Shown: one piece after another, positions 1-12,000 of the stretch
Layout of the letters: the number at the start of each line of letters is the position of its first letter
Numbering within the stretch: the first letter of the stretch is position 1
NCBI GenBank assembly: GCA_013399855.1
Contig: VXAY01005210.1
Span: forward strand, 122,954-186,953
Length of the DNA: 64,000 nt
Reading direction: 5' to 3'
Source of the DNA: Oxyruncus cristatus
Taxonomy: Eukaryota > Chordata > Aves > Passeriformes > Cotingidae
Position numbers and translations under genes: made by a program
Notes under the pieces: generated by a model
What the model saw: the letters and a program-made list of their open reading frames with translations, nothing else
Databases searched by the model: none
Told to the model about the DNA's origin: nothing

Positions 1-275
1 ATCATAAGGCAGAGGATAAAGCCATGAAAGACTGAGTTCTGCCTAAAAATTCCTATTTTTATGAGCTTCTCTCTTATAGGCTTTATTACTCAAAGCAGTG
101 AGTGTTAGAAGTGTTAATTTGAAAGAAATAAACAATTATCTTCCCTAACCTGATTTTGTAAAAGTTCAGGGTTTATTTTCTTCATGATCCCATGCAAAAA
201 TGGGATCTTGAGAGGGAAAAGGGAAGAGCTGGCTGAAAGGAGTCAGTTGATAGTAACGTGCTGAAGTCATGGGTA

Positions 276-510
276 TTCACAGAATCCTCAAGGTTGGAAG
301 AGACCTTCAAGACCATTGAATGCAACCACCAATCCAGCACCACCCTAATCACCCCTAAACCATAACCCCAAGTGTCACATCCAGATGCCTCTCGAACACT
401 TCCAGAGATGATGACTCCACCATCTCCCTGGGCAACTTATTCCAATGCCTGACCACTCTTTAAGTGAAAAGAACTTTTCTGATATGTAATCTGAACTTCC
501 CCTGGCGATT
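276..510 (-). mobile_element. CR1 LINE 3'-end fragment, 5'-truncated
   Basis: On the + strand this reads as the reverse complement of a CR1 tail: 'cacagaatcctcaaggttgg', then 'agagaccttcaagacc', 'cttccagagatgatgactcc', 'ccctgggcaac', 'ccaatgcctgaccactctt' and 'cccctggcga'. That is the standard order of landmarks in the 3' untranslated part of avian CR1. The element's 3' end therefore lies at the low-coordinate side, and it is truncated near 510, where similarity stops. CR1 is the dominant non-LTR retrotransposon of birds and reptiles, and 5' truncation is normal. The fragment holds no reverse-transcriptase coding sequence. Its many differences from the remembered consensus suggest an old insertion. 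The family call is strong; the subfamily is not assigned. Confidence 0.9.
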
Positions 511-2859
511 TTGGTCCAAAGCACAGTACCTTGACTGCTAACTTCCAGTAACTGATGCAAGAACTTGCAATAATATTCTTCCTCTTCCTTGGAAACCAAG
601 CGTAATAATAACACAGGAAAAAGTTTTTAGCACAAGTAAATAAAGAATATATGTATTGTAGCTGTTCAGGACCATTGAGTGCATGGTAAACCCTAATCTT
701 ACCTCTATTTTAACAGCTTGGTTTCCATAGTTCATTAGGTGTTGGTATTTCTGCATGGGGATTTTGGAAGGTTGGCTGGGCACTGCACAGGTAGGGTAAT
801 GCAGCACTTTTTATCCTGGATGTGTCAATCACTGTATAAACACCCTATAATGGATCTGCACGTACCAGTGGCCAGTTTTTCACATTACTCCTGCTCCAAC
901 TGACCTGCTGGAACTCCAAGGTAACAGGACAAACGCTGTTTTCCATCAAGTCCGTAGTAACCACAAAAGAGGCAGAAGGACAAACATGATTCATAAAAGC
1001 AGCAGTCTGTGGCCAAAAGCAGCAGAGTCAGCAGCTAACATTTCACTTCTTAGGATATTCCACTTACAAAAGTTCCAGTTGAGTACCTGCTGAAAAGCAG
1101 AGGTTGTACTTCATTTTATATGTCAAACCATAATAGCCATACTGCTGTTGCTATTCAAAGAACAGGGGAAAACTCAGGGGTTTGTTAGGTTTTAAACAGT
1201 TTCCAATTTCAGGCCTAATAGAAAACAAAATGGAAAATATCACAGGTATTAGGACTTGGAAATAGAAATATGGAGGAACACAAAAATGTTGCCTATTGCT
1301 TTTTCAGTAGAGCAGAGAGTTCACAAACACATAAATACGTATTTTTTTCCCCATGAATAAGAAAAAGTGACTTATAACCTGTAAGGAGAGCCATAAAAAC
1401 AGAGCAAACTTGCTTCCTGCAAACAGAAAATGTTCTTCAACAATTCAGTTTGGGGAGCATAAATATTTAATTGTCTCGAGCACGTCTCTTGGAAGTTCAG
1501 ATTTACTCAAAATGATGTCAAGAGCAAACCAAACAGCAAAACAGCCTCTTTCAATAAGAAACACCTTGTGAGAAAGTATTTTCTTATAATCTTTCACTAT
1601 TTCAGCATATTTAGAGAGATGAAAACTATTTGGAAGTGTTGCTTTATGCCTGCGTCTTGTAAGTAACTCCAACTCATAACATCAGTGGTGGAGAGAGACA
1701 ATGAACATTCCTATTTGATTGACTGCAAGGTTTAGACACATGCAATATTAATAAAACTAATTTATTCATACAGGGCTTTGTTCGAATAATAAGCCGGTAA
1801 CTCCGTGTATCTTCAAGAAGCGAAATGAAACATGTAAAGCAGTAGGACAAAACCTGTTTATATCTTCATAAAAAACCCCCCAAAACAACGTATTTTTAAA
1901 GTACCAGGTACATATCTCTTTGAGCATTAGACAACTGCCTCCAAACTTGAGATTTGTCAGGTGATTTGGTGAGTATTAAGTGAATCCTGGTTGATAACTA
2001 ATGTTACTGAGGACTACTAATTGTAAAATATGCATCACCCGATGTTTAATGAACAAACTTTAACGAGAGCAATTTTAAATCTAAAATGAAAACCATAATT
2101 TCTAGGCAAATTATTATAAGAAATCACACTAATAAATAGTAAGGCATTATATACAGTTAAATGGCTAGCAATTAATTTATATAATCAGATTAACTGTGAT
2201 ATATATGCATAGCAATTACAAAAGTTATGAGCTCAAAGAGTTTATCTAATTGTAATATCCAAGCATTACTTTCTAAATAACACAAAATAATTTGTCTGAT
2301 TAAATCTTTGTATAAGATAATATGCACTGGGCATGACTAAGAGCTCAAATTTATGGCTAGTGTTAGCTCTGAAAGACAGAAATTTGCTGACAAGTAGGAA
2401 GACACTCAGAGTGTACATGGAAATAATATGCATGCTCATACTCTACACACCAATTTTCAATAAACTTATTTCAGATAAAAATTGAAAATTGTGGGAAATT
2501 CTAGTGTATAGGACCAGAGTTCTGTCTGAAAAAACAGACTGGAAACAGTTCTGCCTCTCAGAAATATTATTCTGTTTCTACTTAGAGTTTTAGAAAACTA
2601 TATGGTAAAAATAAGACTTCCACTGGGTTTCACCAGTTGTTATTCCAAGAGATTCTTGCCATTGTTACTATTTTAAATGAATATCCAGTGAATTTGGACA
2701 CATTTCTAAAAAAAGTAAGCTAACTGGATTATTTTAAACCTCTCCTTTAAAAATGTGATATTCCCGATAGTTCAGCTCTGTGCAACACCTCAAGGCTATT
2801 TTTAGATGTATTTTCTGAGTTCAGAAGAAATCTGTAAATCGTTTTAGCTGGGTTGTGTT
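511..2859. other. AT-rich non-coding stretch, no gene recognised
   Basis: I see no gene or repeat family here. The only item of note is a 77-codon open frame on the minus strand at 1445-1681, discussed in the findings. The 2040-2340 part is especially AT-rich and unstructured. Confidence 0.6.
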
Positions 2860-3240
2860 AGACACGTGAGAAGCACACACTGAGCCCCCCGAACTTTGCA
2901 CTCGCGTCCTGTGTCCTCAGCGATGATAATTCCATTTGTCTGAACAGGTTCTTTTTACTCCAACAGCAGCACACCAGCCTAAATGGGGAATCATTTTATG
3001 CTGCTCCCCAGGCACTGCTAATCATGGTAATGTAATCTGTTCAAATTAACCCTCGTGCTGCAGTTCACAGATAATTAACCCTTGTATTGCGGTGGGTTGT
3101 GCAAATCAAATCTCAGCCACGTTACCGTCGTTCGCTGCTCGCTGGGCAGATTGCTCAGGATCCATAATTGCTCAGGAAGATTTTCCTTTTACGTGATTAC
3201 TCCCAACGCTTGGAGTAATGTCTGAGTAAAATTCAGCAGA
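2860..3240. promoter_or_regulatory. Candidate regulatory element: CpG-bearing patch with paired ATTAACCC motifs
   Basis: By eye this 380-bp stretch carries about 14 CpG dinucleotides, while flanking kilobases have only a few each. Clusters lie at 2865-2922 (a CACGTG E-box and ctcgcg) and 3120-3140 (ccgtcgttcgctgctcgc). It also contains two near-identical motifs, ATTAACCCTCGT at 3045-3056 and ATTAACCCTTGT at 3074-3085. ATTAAC matches half of an HNF1-type homeodomain site. Retained CpGs in an AT-rich desert usually mean low germline methylation or purifying selection, both common at enhancers. No TATA box or coding frame accompanies it. The enhancer reading is inference; age and conservation are unknown. 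Confidence 0.3.
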
Positions 3241-4042
3241 AAACAGAAACACCAAAATCAATCCATCATCTCAACAAGTCCCGATGTCATATCCAGGTCA
3301 GCTCCGTAAGTGTGCTGAGGAAGCAGCCTTGTTCCCTGATTGGGAAGGACAGATTGGGATGTAAAGATGTTTTCACAGTGCAGTGTTACACAGCTGAGGA
3401 CAAAATGCTCTCACCACAGTGTTTTGGGAGTTCCTTCTGACACGGTTTGTGCTTCATGGCCTTTTAGGTGGCACTCTCAAAACAATTTAGAACTGACCAC
3501 AAGGCAGACTGCTCAGCTTCTTGACAAGCAGTTTGACTTCCTTAGGGCTTAGTTAATTAAGAATTCACTGCTCTGCATCTACCACTCATGAAGGGCCTTG
3601 TCCTGGTCCAAGACAGCATGAAATAAGAGAAAAGTGGATTTCCTTCAGGTCAAAGTGAGACAGCAAAGTTTGGGTCATACCTGTGTGATCTCTCAACTCT
3701 TCAGTCTGGAGTAGGATCTCTAGTGGATTGGTAAATATGAATATCTTTACTGGAAAAAAAAAAAAGCTTTTGAATGGCTCATGTTTTGCCCTTTGGTGAG
3801 TTTTCCTGACTCTGGGCCAAGTTTGCCCAGAGAATTTCCTAGAAAAGAGATAACAGAGAAAGCAGAGGCCAAAAAGAACACACCAAAGAAAACAAGGCTC
3901 TGGAATGAGGGATCCAAGATATATTTTACTGTATAGAGTGAAATTATTATTTACCATCCTTGGTGGTCTACAGACACTATGATGAGCTGAATTACAGATG
4001 GAAACAGAGTATCCAAGACAAGAGGTGGGATATGGCAATCTC

Positions 4043-4067
4043 CTTGAGGATCTGAGTGATCCTCAGG
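4043..4067. repeat. Short perfect inverted repeat (hairpin)
   Basis: TGAGGATC (4045-4052) and GATCCTCA (4058-4065) are exact reverse complements separated by 5 bases. One wobble and one C-G pair could extend the stem. No T-run or promoter is nearby, and 8-bp stems are expected by chance in a window this long. Confidence 0.6.
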
Positions 4068-5600
4068 TATTGATTTACCGCAGAAGTAGATAGAAAGCTG
4101 ACAGTAGTTATACACAGTTGGAGACTTTAAGATGGATACGTGAACCCAGGGACACATTCAAGACTGTGGACTGCTTACAAATAGCTCACAACAAAAGTAA
4201 CTCTCAAAAGTAGCTGCTACAAATCCTGTGGCAAAAATCCCTTAACTCCTTTTGTTCTGTATCTTACTCAGAAATGATTTCTTTTGAACTTGTCATATGT
4301 AAAAAACGAATTTCTTTAAATGTTGAAAAGACACAGATTACAGGGTAAAATCTGCTCCTGAACTAGATTAGTAGAGCTCATGGAATCAGGTTTACAGTAG
4401 CCAGCTTCAAAACCGTATTTAAAACCTATGAGAGCATTATTTACAGATCAGAAGCATAGAGATTCACACTATGAATGTCCATTTACAAAACTTGAAGAAG
4501 CACTCACGTAACTGTCTCGCACTGCACTACATTGGCAACACTGTCATTCACTACAGCACACAGTTACAAAACGCTGATAGAGAATAAGACCTACACTCAG
4601 TGGTAACAGTAAACTTAGAAATCAGTAGTTTTTAGAAGCAAATTGAGGCAGCCCTTGCATTACAGCTTAAAGGGGGTTGTGATGCACTTTGGTAAGGCAG
4701 AGTTAGAGAAAGATGGAGAAAAACAAATTCCACTTCAGCAACCATTTCCAGTGCTGCACTTTCATAGCCCCATGCAAGGATTAGCTCTGCCATGCCCCAA
4801 ATGACTTCAAAGTCATCACTAGTGGACAGTAAATACTCAGAATACTACTTAAAATACAAAATATTTATCAATGTATACCAAATGTTTTTAATTTAAGAGA
4901 CTATTTGAAGATCACAGGATAATGGCTGAGTAATTCCCTTGATGATTTTTCCAGCTGACAGTGCAGCCCCACGCTTTGCCAGCTGGGACGTAACTCGGCT
5001 TCATGCTGCATTATCAACACATTGGGATGGCAAATATTTTAAACTAGGCTGGATACTCTGATGTGCAGGTTCCTGCCTCATTAGCCATTCACAGTCATTC
5101 CTTTCAATTAGAGGCATTTACCATTTTGCCATATATAGGGGGTTTCTATGTTTTCTTGCTGACAGGTTTAAGAAGTCCCTCTCTGCAGGCAACAGTGAAC
5201 TGCAAACACAGACATCCAGAAAAGCTCAGATACTTCAGAAAGCCAGGCATTTTAGGTGTCTCACTGCATTTAGCCTGAGACAGAGATGAAGTCCAAATTC
5301 TCTCGCAATTACCAAGCTAAAAGCAAGAAGTAATGGATCAAGAAATAGAACCACTGCAACAGCATTTTAACCTATTCTATCCAAGTGTTATCACGTTCCA
5401 GTCACACTGTATTTGGTGTTCAACTTGAGTACTAAGCTGACTTTTTAGCTACCAAAGAATAAAATTACCTCTTCTGTCTTTCAATCACTAAGACACATGC
5501 TGTTGCTTCTCCTTCCCCAGGAAAAGTTTCTTAACCGTTTTGTTGCAAATTTTCCTGCCAAATTCTTACAGTACACTTTTTCCTTCAATTCCCTGTTATT

Positions 5601-5636
5601 TGTCCTCCCCAAAGACCCTGTCCTCCCCAAAGACCC
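5601..5636. repeat. 18-bp exact tandem duplication
   Basis: The unit TGTCCTCCCCAAAGACCC occurs twice head to tail (5601-5618 and 5619-5636) with no mismatch. This is a small replication-slippage type duplication and is probably young. Confidence 0.9.
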
Positions 5637-7567
5637 AAGATCAAACGAGGCTTTTACTAATGCTCTTCACTGCATGGCTCATGACTTAGAAGGGATAAAA
5701 GTGGAGCTTATATGACATTAACCTTACCTAGAATTTACACAGAAGGAATTACATCCTGTCAACATCCTCACATCTTCTAAATCTGCTCCAACATAGCAAG
5801 TGCTATAGCTACGGTGTTCAGTCAAAGCACAACAGTCAGAAGCATCTGGAGCAATAAGTCACAATTCATGAGTTTTGGAAAAAAAAAATTTTAAAAAAAG
5901 CAGAAATACACTAAGATACCAACATAGAGCAACTGCACAACTCTCAGGAGACCCTCAAGAGGCCTTAGATTCCAATAAGACTTCCTAAGAAATCTGTGGA
6001 CGCAAAGAGGACTGTGTGTATGATTTGACTTCCAAATTATGTACAACTACGGCACAGGGTGTTAACTGCTTAATGACATTGTAGTAGCAATTTCTCCTTT
6101 GATTTAGTAAGTGTTCTGAACTAATTCCATGATATTTAAATAGCAGTTCTATAACACATTGTATCTGCCTGAAAGACATGGAATTTTCACAACCACAAAA
6201 ACAAATCTTACAGGCAGGTCTCCAGCACTGCTCCCTAATAATCCCCCCAATACTGCTGTAACAGAGTTCTCCAGTTCACCTGTTTTGTTTTACTGTAGGG
6301 ATTGCTTTAGTCTATCCCCAGTACCAAACAGGACTCTGCCGTAAAAACCCATAAAAAATTAGTCCCTACTGCAGAGTTTACTGAAATTGAAAGTCGAGAA
6401 TTAAATAAGCATTAGGAAGCACAAGGAAACAATAGGACAGCAGTGGTCCCAAGTGCTGGGATGCAGGTTCAAATATAAGCCACCCGAGCCTTTGGACAGC
6501 TTCTTTTGGACATGACATCAGAGATGAGTTATCAGGAATGATTTGAGAGCAGGTAATTAAATCAGTTTGCAGACATTTAGAAAGGTAATGGTGGAAAAAG
6601 CATTTTTATTTTCAGCAATTAATAAGTGGGTGCTGATGGCTGGTGTCACAGGTCCACTGGGGAGGGAATCAACATTTTAATGAGAATTAAAATAGAGCTA
6701 AGCCACAGAAGTCCCCAGGAAGAGCAGACAAGGCCCTTTCTGATGCGTGATACCACAAGGGAGCCAGTTTAAAAGAGCAAGGAGGAGAACATGTGATTAA
6801 ATATGATCCCTAACAGAGAACCAAAGGCAATTGAGAGGAGGAGGCTGCATCCCCCAACACGGACTGGGCAGAATAAGCAAGTAGACACCTCTCCCCACAG
6901 AGGTAGGAAAGATTACACGAGGAACTTTTTCCTTGCAGAAAAAGTGACCTTGTGTTTGTTCAGGAGTAACTTTTCATTCATATCAAAATTGGTCAATTAA
7001 CATTAAAAATGCAAAAGGAAAGGCTATAAAAGCTGCCTCTGGGATCATTAATTTTTAATCATCCCTTTTAAATGGCCAAACAAAAGCAAAGAAAAAAAAA
7101 CACCTCTGTCCCACTCCCTGGCTTGAGGCATGGAGCTGCATGAAACCAGTTTCTTCTTGGAGTCAGCAACCCAGGCAATATAAACACAGGCTCCTGTATG
7201 AAAACAGAGTAAAGATCTCATAGAGGCTGACACTGCAGTCTTGCTCAGCAGAGCCTCTGTTAATTCTGAAGCCACTGAGCGTGTAAGGACATAGAGATGC
7301 TCCTCTTCTCAACTAAGCTCACAAAGGAAGAGGTGCTGGTTAAAATTGAGACTTTGGAATGTTCTTACGAGAAGCGGTCCTTTAAAATCCCTCCCTTCTG
7401 CCTTTGCACAGTGATGTCTTTAGAAATAAATGCAGCTCCAGCTTTTATTGTTTTATGACCACTAATTCCAAAAACATCAGTACTGGCTTTGGGTCAAGAC
7501 CCCACGTCATTACAGAAAATTCAGTGTCTAGATGGCTTTATTTTCAAATTTCGTCCTGGCTCTTTAG

Positions 7568-7640
7568 ATCGTTAAGGATTGGACATTGGGAAAAAACTCT
7601 TCACCAAAAGGTTTGTCTAAGCATTTTCTGCTGCAGAAAC
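7568..7640 (+). mobile_element. Short CR1 LINE fragment, sense orientation
   Basis: The stretch 'ggattggacattgggaaaaa', followed by 'ctcttcaccaaaaggtttgt' and a 'ctaagcattttctgctgcag' end, follows the sense CR1 landmark order (rattggacattaggaaaaa, ttcttcacngaaagg, gcattggaa-ggctgccca). The fragment is short, truncated at both ends and lacks the terminal octamer repeats. Chance similarity cannot be excluded, but the ordered match over about 55 bases favours CR1. Confidence 0.55.
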
Positions 7641-8579
7641 TTTTAAATGCAATTTAAAGCATTTGTTAAAGCAGTGAAGTTATCAGTGATGTGTTATGCC
7701 AATTTTATCCAGCTACAGAAGGTTTGGAGTAAGATAGGGGAATAAGTAGCTCCAAACAGTCTTAGACCCAAGCTCAGGAGGTCATTATATTTATTAGAGG
7801 GTCTCAGAAAACACTGTGGTAAGTGTCAGAATAACAAGTTTCCTCTCTGAAACTTTTTTTGGGGAAAAAAAAAGTGTTAATAATTAAGCAGTTTTTCCCC
7901 TTCCACTTCTGGAACTTCATTGTTTTGGGTTAAATTATAAACTTCCTCACAATTTAATCTTTTAAAAAGTACTTTAAAACAAGTTTAGACTTTTAGATTA
8001 AAGGAAAATAAGATAAAATTCTGTTCTATTACTTTCTCTTTTTTTTTTTTACCTCAATCAACATTAGGAGAAGGCTACTGCTGTAAACTAAGGTTTTATC
8101 ACTTCAAATTATGGTAACTCAGACATCAGTAAAACTAAACTGCAATAATTCATGCCCGAGAGCAGTTGTTGTCTTTTCTGCTACTGTAAAAAAGCAAATG
8201 TAATTTTTTTCCCCCATATACAAGTTTAAAGGCTATTTTCAAATTTGCTTTCTGATGACCACAGATGTAGGATAAACTAACGCAGCAGTGTAAATAACTC
8301 TGTAGCTCTTTCTCTGTAGACCCATAAAGAGCCATGATCATTAACAATAAACTATAACCATCAACAATAAACATTTAATGATAGTCATAAAAAGAATTGG
8401 CCGTTGTGATGCTCAACAAATTAAAGACAATTTCACATTAAATTGGTGGTTGTGCATTTAAGAAGAGAGTATTTCACTGCAGGACAGCAAATGATAAAAA
8501 CAGCCACTATCTTCTGACTGAAAATGTTTAAAGGCGTTTTCTGACACTGAGCATTCTGGTTCTTTCCTTCTGCATGTTC
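7641..8579. other. AT-rich non-coding stretch, nothing recognised
   Basis: Only homopolymer T and A runs (about 7850-7875 and 8037-8051) stand out, plus a loose direct repeat of AACAATAAAC (8343-8370). Confidence 0.6.
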
Positions 8580-9000
8580 TCCGGCAGATCACGTTTCCTT
8601 GCACAAACATTTAAGGTGCCACACTGGCTGAAAAGTTGTGCAAGTAAAGCAAAATGAGTCAGTTTTAAAGTTGCCCATTGGCGAAACTGTGACAAACACC
8701 CTGCTTAGCAGAGCAGTTTTGCTCCTTTCTGAGTGGTTCTCAACGCAAGAAATGACTTTTCTCCTTTCAATCTGCAGAATACACGGACCAGATGGGTGAA
8801 AGCCGATTGTTTTTCTTGGAACATGTTTGCACTAAACAGTTACTAAGCTGGCTCCGTGTACATCTCAATCAGACCAAAGATTCAGATTCAGGATGGGACT
8901 TAATCATTTGTCAGCCCCCACTATCCCCTGTCATCCGAACGTCCCACAGTTATCTGGGAGATTAAGTTCCTCGCAGAATTGCACTAACAAAGGATTACAG
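8580..9000. promoter_or_regulatory. Candidate regulatory or conserved non-coding patch
   Basis: The base composition is more balanced than the flanks, there is no simple sequence, and about ten CpGs survive (cacgtt, ggcgaa, caacgc, cacgga, gccgat, ccgtgt, tccgaacgtc, ctcgca). All three frames on each strand are interrupted, so it does not look like an exon. Preserved CpGs and complex sequence in a desert suggest a conserved non-coding element. This is inference only, and an alignment would settle it. Confidence 0.25.
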
Positions 9001-12000
9001 GGAGAAAAGGTGGAACATTTCTGTTTAATGCAGGTCTAAAGTTTCCAACTAACATGTTGAAAACATGGCCAGGATAAAACACCACAGGCACAAACACTGC
9101 AAACAGAATTTGGTACCTGCACGGTCAGTTTTGTTAAATCCGCTGAGTTTTTAAAACTTAAAGAATATCGTGATTCCAAGTTGCATTAATTATCCTGAAA
9201 GAGCTCATGAATCTCTTCTGGTAAACATAAAACCTGCAGGACCACGCTTTTCAACGGAAAAATGGAAATGAGTGAAATTTAAACCGTAATATTTAAGCCA
9301 AAAAGTGTCATAATAAGGAAATAATTAGACATATCTGGCTCAACAATACAGTCAACCATACATAGATTAAGGTTTCAAATAATTATAGTTTTTTTTCTTA
9401 AAGTCTTCTATTAGTTATTTATACTAACTGATATAAGTCATCACCAAAACAGTGGTTTCAAAAAGAAAAAAAAAGATCTTTCAACAAAGACTGATTACTT
9501 TTCTGAAATCCACTGGATGAAACTGAATTTCAAAGGCAGAACATGGTTTTGTCACAGTTTCAAAGCTGTGATTAGTTTTCTTGGACTTCTGTGGGCACAA
9601 ATGAAATTAATAAATCAAATAAAAATAAATACAAAGTTAGGTCCAAATGTAGAGAAAAAGAATGAAATATAACTCAAATGTATAATTAACTTCAGTCATA
9701 CCCATTTTCAGATACATGATAAGAAGAGGAGAGGGAAAGTGAGGACAAAAAATTCACATTTTGTTAGTGTAAAGGTAGAATTGAAATGAGAGTTAATTAC
9801 CATTTAAAAAATTTTTTCCTGTTAGAAATCCCAAGACAAAGCCTCCCACCTCAGATGAAGTGCTATAAATTAAAATACCTAAACCCCCCAAGCAGTTTAA
9901 GATCTTTTCATTTGACTGCTGTAGTATTACTCTTAAAGATAATTAGCACCTCTTAACCTTAGCCATAATTATTTCATTAAGTATCTGCTGTCACATTATA
10001 TCAAGGTCTTGAAGTATTTTTGAGCCTTCTTGATCATGTGTAGGTATTTGGCACTTGACGCATCAGATGTCAAGTCACAGGTATTTAAACTTAAAATATA
10101 CACGAGAGAAAGTTGATAATAAGAGTTAACATTCCTTGCTCCATGGCAAACCAAATTTGTCTTCACAAACCAAATCTTGTGCTCCCTTGAAGGGGCAACA
10201 TGACAAAATCTAAGTCCGTTGTCACAAAAACTAGACTGTGGTGTTCACAACTGAATTTAAGCAATAAAATTGGAAAAGTGATTTTTACTTCCCAGAAGCA
10301 AAAATAGTTGCATTACAATAAAAATATATTTCTTTTCTTGATCTCGCACTAAAATCTTTATGTTCCAGAACAGTCTGTATAAACAAAACAAAAAAACTTA
10401 AGGTTACAGAACTGAGGTGTAATTCCTTTTCTGTGTGGACTCAGCAGGCTAATTCATCAAGGGCACTCATGGTGGTGTAGTGCTTGGCAGTAATATGTAT
10501 CTGTAAAATTCCAGCAGAGCAAATAGCTGGAATAAGTGTCAGGAAAACCCAGTTATCTGCCGCACTAATAACCACAAGGCTGTACACACCACGCTGAGAG
10601 AACCTCCAGCAGGAGCAATGTCATTACCTTCACATTTCAGGTTGGCTTGATGAGCTGTTTATTCCAATTAACACCGGAGGAAATTGCTGGGTAACTACCA
10701 CCTTCATTTAGAAAGTCTCCCTAATGTTGACCTTACAATGAGTTCCACACCACCCTTTTTTTGAGCATCACAACCTTTAAAGCAATATTAAAATCACACA
10801 GGGTGACTAAAAATTTCATCTCCTTGTGCTGTAATAAACAGACAAATAAATTTCTAAGGAGCTTCTGCACAACCAACGGGAAAAGTAAAATATCCAAAAC
10901 TGCCTCTGATCAGAGAAGGTAAATTTGCATTTTACAAAAGGTTGCCAAAATTCTGCTTAAATGTTGGAAATCTGTATCCCTGGTCATAAAGCAGTTAAGT
11001 GAATGATCAAAACACTGTAAAAATGGTGCATTTTTACAAATAGCCTGAAATGGTCACTTCTGTCCATTTCAATATTTGTTTTTTAAGGATTAATGAAAAT
11101 GATGGTACATACTGTGCATAACATTTAATTATTTCAACTTGTGTGAATTAGTGTCATTTTGTGTGTAAAAAGACTTATTTTCACAGAATGTTAGAAAATA
11201 AACCTAATGCTCATTATCAGTGAAGTAATATAGTAAAACACTCATTTATTAACCAGCTTTTTACTATTGCTTCTTTCTTCTACTTGAAAACCATGCCCCA
11301 GAATTTTCAAAATATTCCATGGAAAAAAATGGTTGTTTTGTGTTAAGATGCAAAGTGTGCGTGGTTTAGTGGTTTCATTCCACACGCTTACAAGCTGACC
11401 CTTGATGAAATTAAGATATGGAAGGCAATGTTCTTTCTTATGGAATGATGTAAATAACTAAATTCTTGGCACAGGAGAAGAATTCACCGAAAATTAAAAG
11501 TTCATGCTGAGCCAAGACAGGTAGAAGAGATCATTTTAGTCAATAGATGGAAAAGCTCAGGGCAGAACAGTGAGTATATTTTCTCAAGAGCAACATCCAT
11601 TGAAATACACAGTCTGGGGTTAGATTAGGTCAAGACATCCCAAAATGAAAAAAACGCTAATCTGATCTAGTTTATGTTATCTCCAGTTATCATTTACTAT
11701 TTTGAGAATAGTGTTCAAAGTAATGAATCCTAAACTTCGAGCAGATTGACTGATTCTCTTGTTCTAATCATTTCTCTATACTTCATACATCCAGTTTTTC
11801 ATTTCAGGCAGAAATACCAAGATTTACAAATTGGAAGTAGAAAAGAAACAAATGAAGGGTTACCTTCTTTTCCCTATTTCTTAACAGCATGTTCAATCTT
11901 CTCTCAAAGATAAATATCACAGCTCAATTAATCCATGTAAAGTACAAAACAGATTCCTTTCAAATTATCCAACTATAGCTAGTACTGTTCTTGACATTTG

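Larger units (their letters stand above)
3241..7567. other. AT-rich non-coding stretch, no gene recognised
   Basis: It contains a 150-codon minus-strand open frame (3586-4038) that I regard as chance, a short A-run (3764-3775), a hairpin (4043-4067) and an 18-bp tandem duplication (5601-5636). Nothing else is recognised. Confidence 0.6.

Noticed and set aside
3586..4038. Longest open frame in the window (150 codons, minus strand), with a hydrophobic stretch and an FFFFF run
   Set aside because: The F-run is a translated A-run, and the hydrophobic part is low-complexity cysteine/leucine-rich sequence with no recognisable domain. A rough chance model at this base composition allows a frame of this length in 64 kb.
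6462..6482. GGTTCAAAT resembling a tRNA-type B box
   Set aside because: No A box or cloverleaf arms at tRNA spacing, and no terminal T-run at the right distance.
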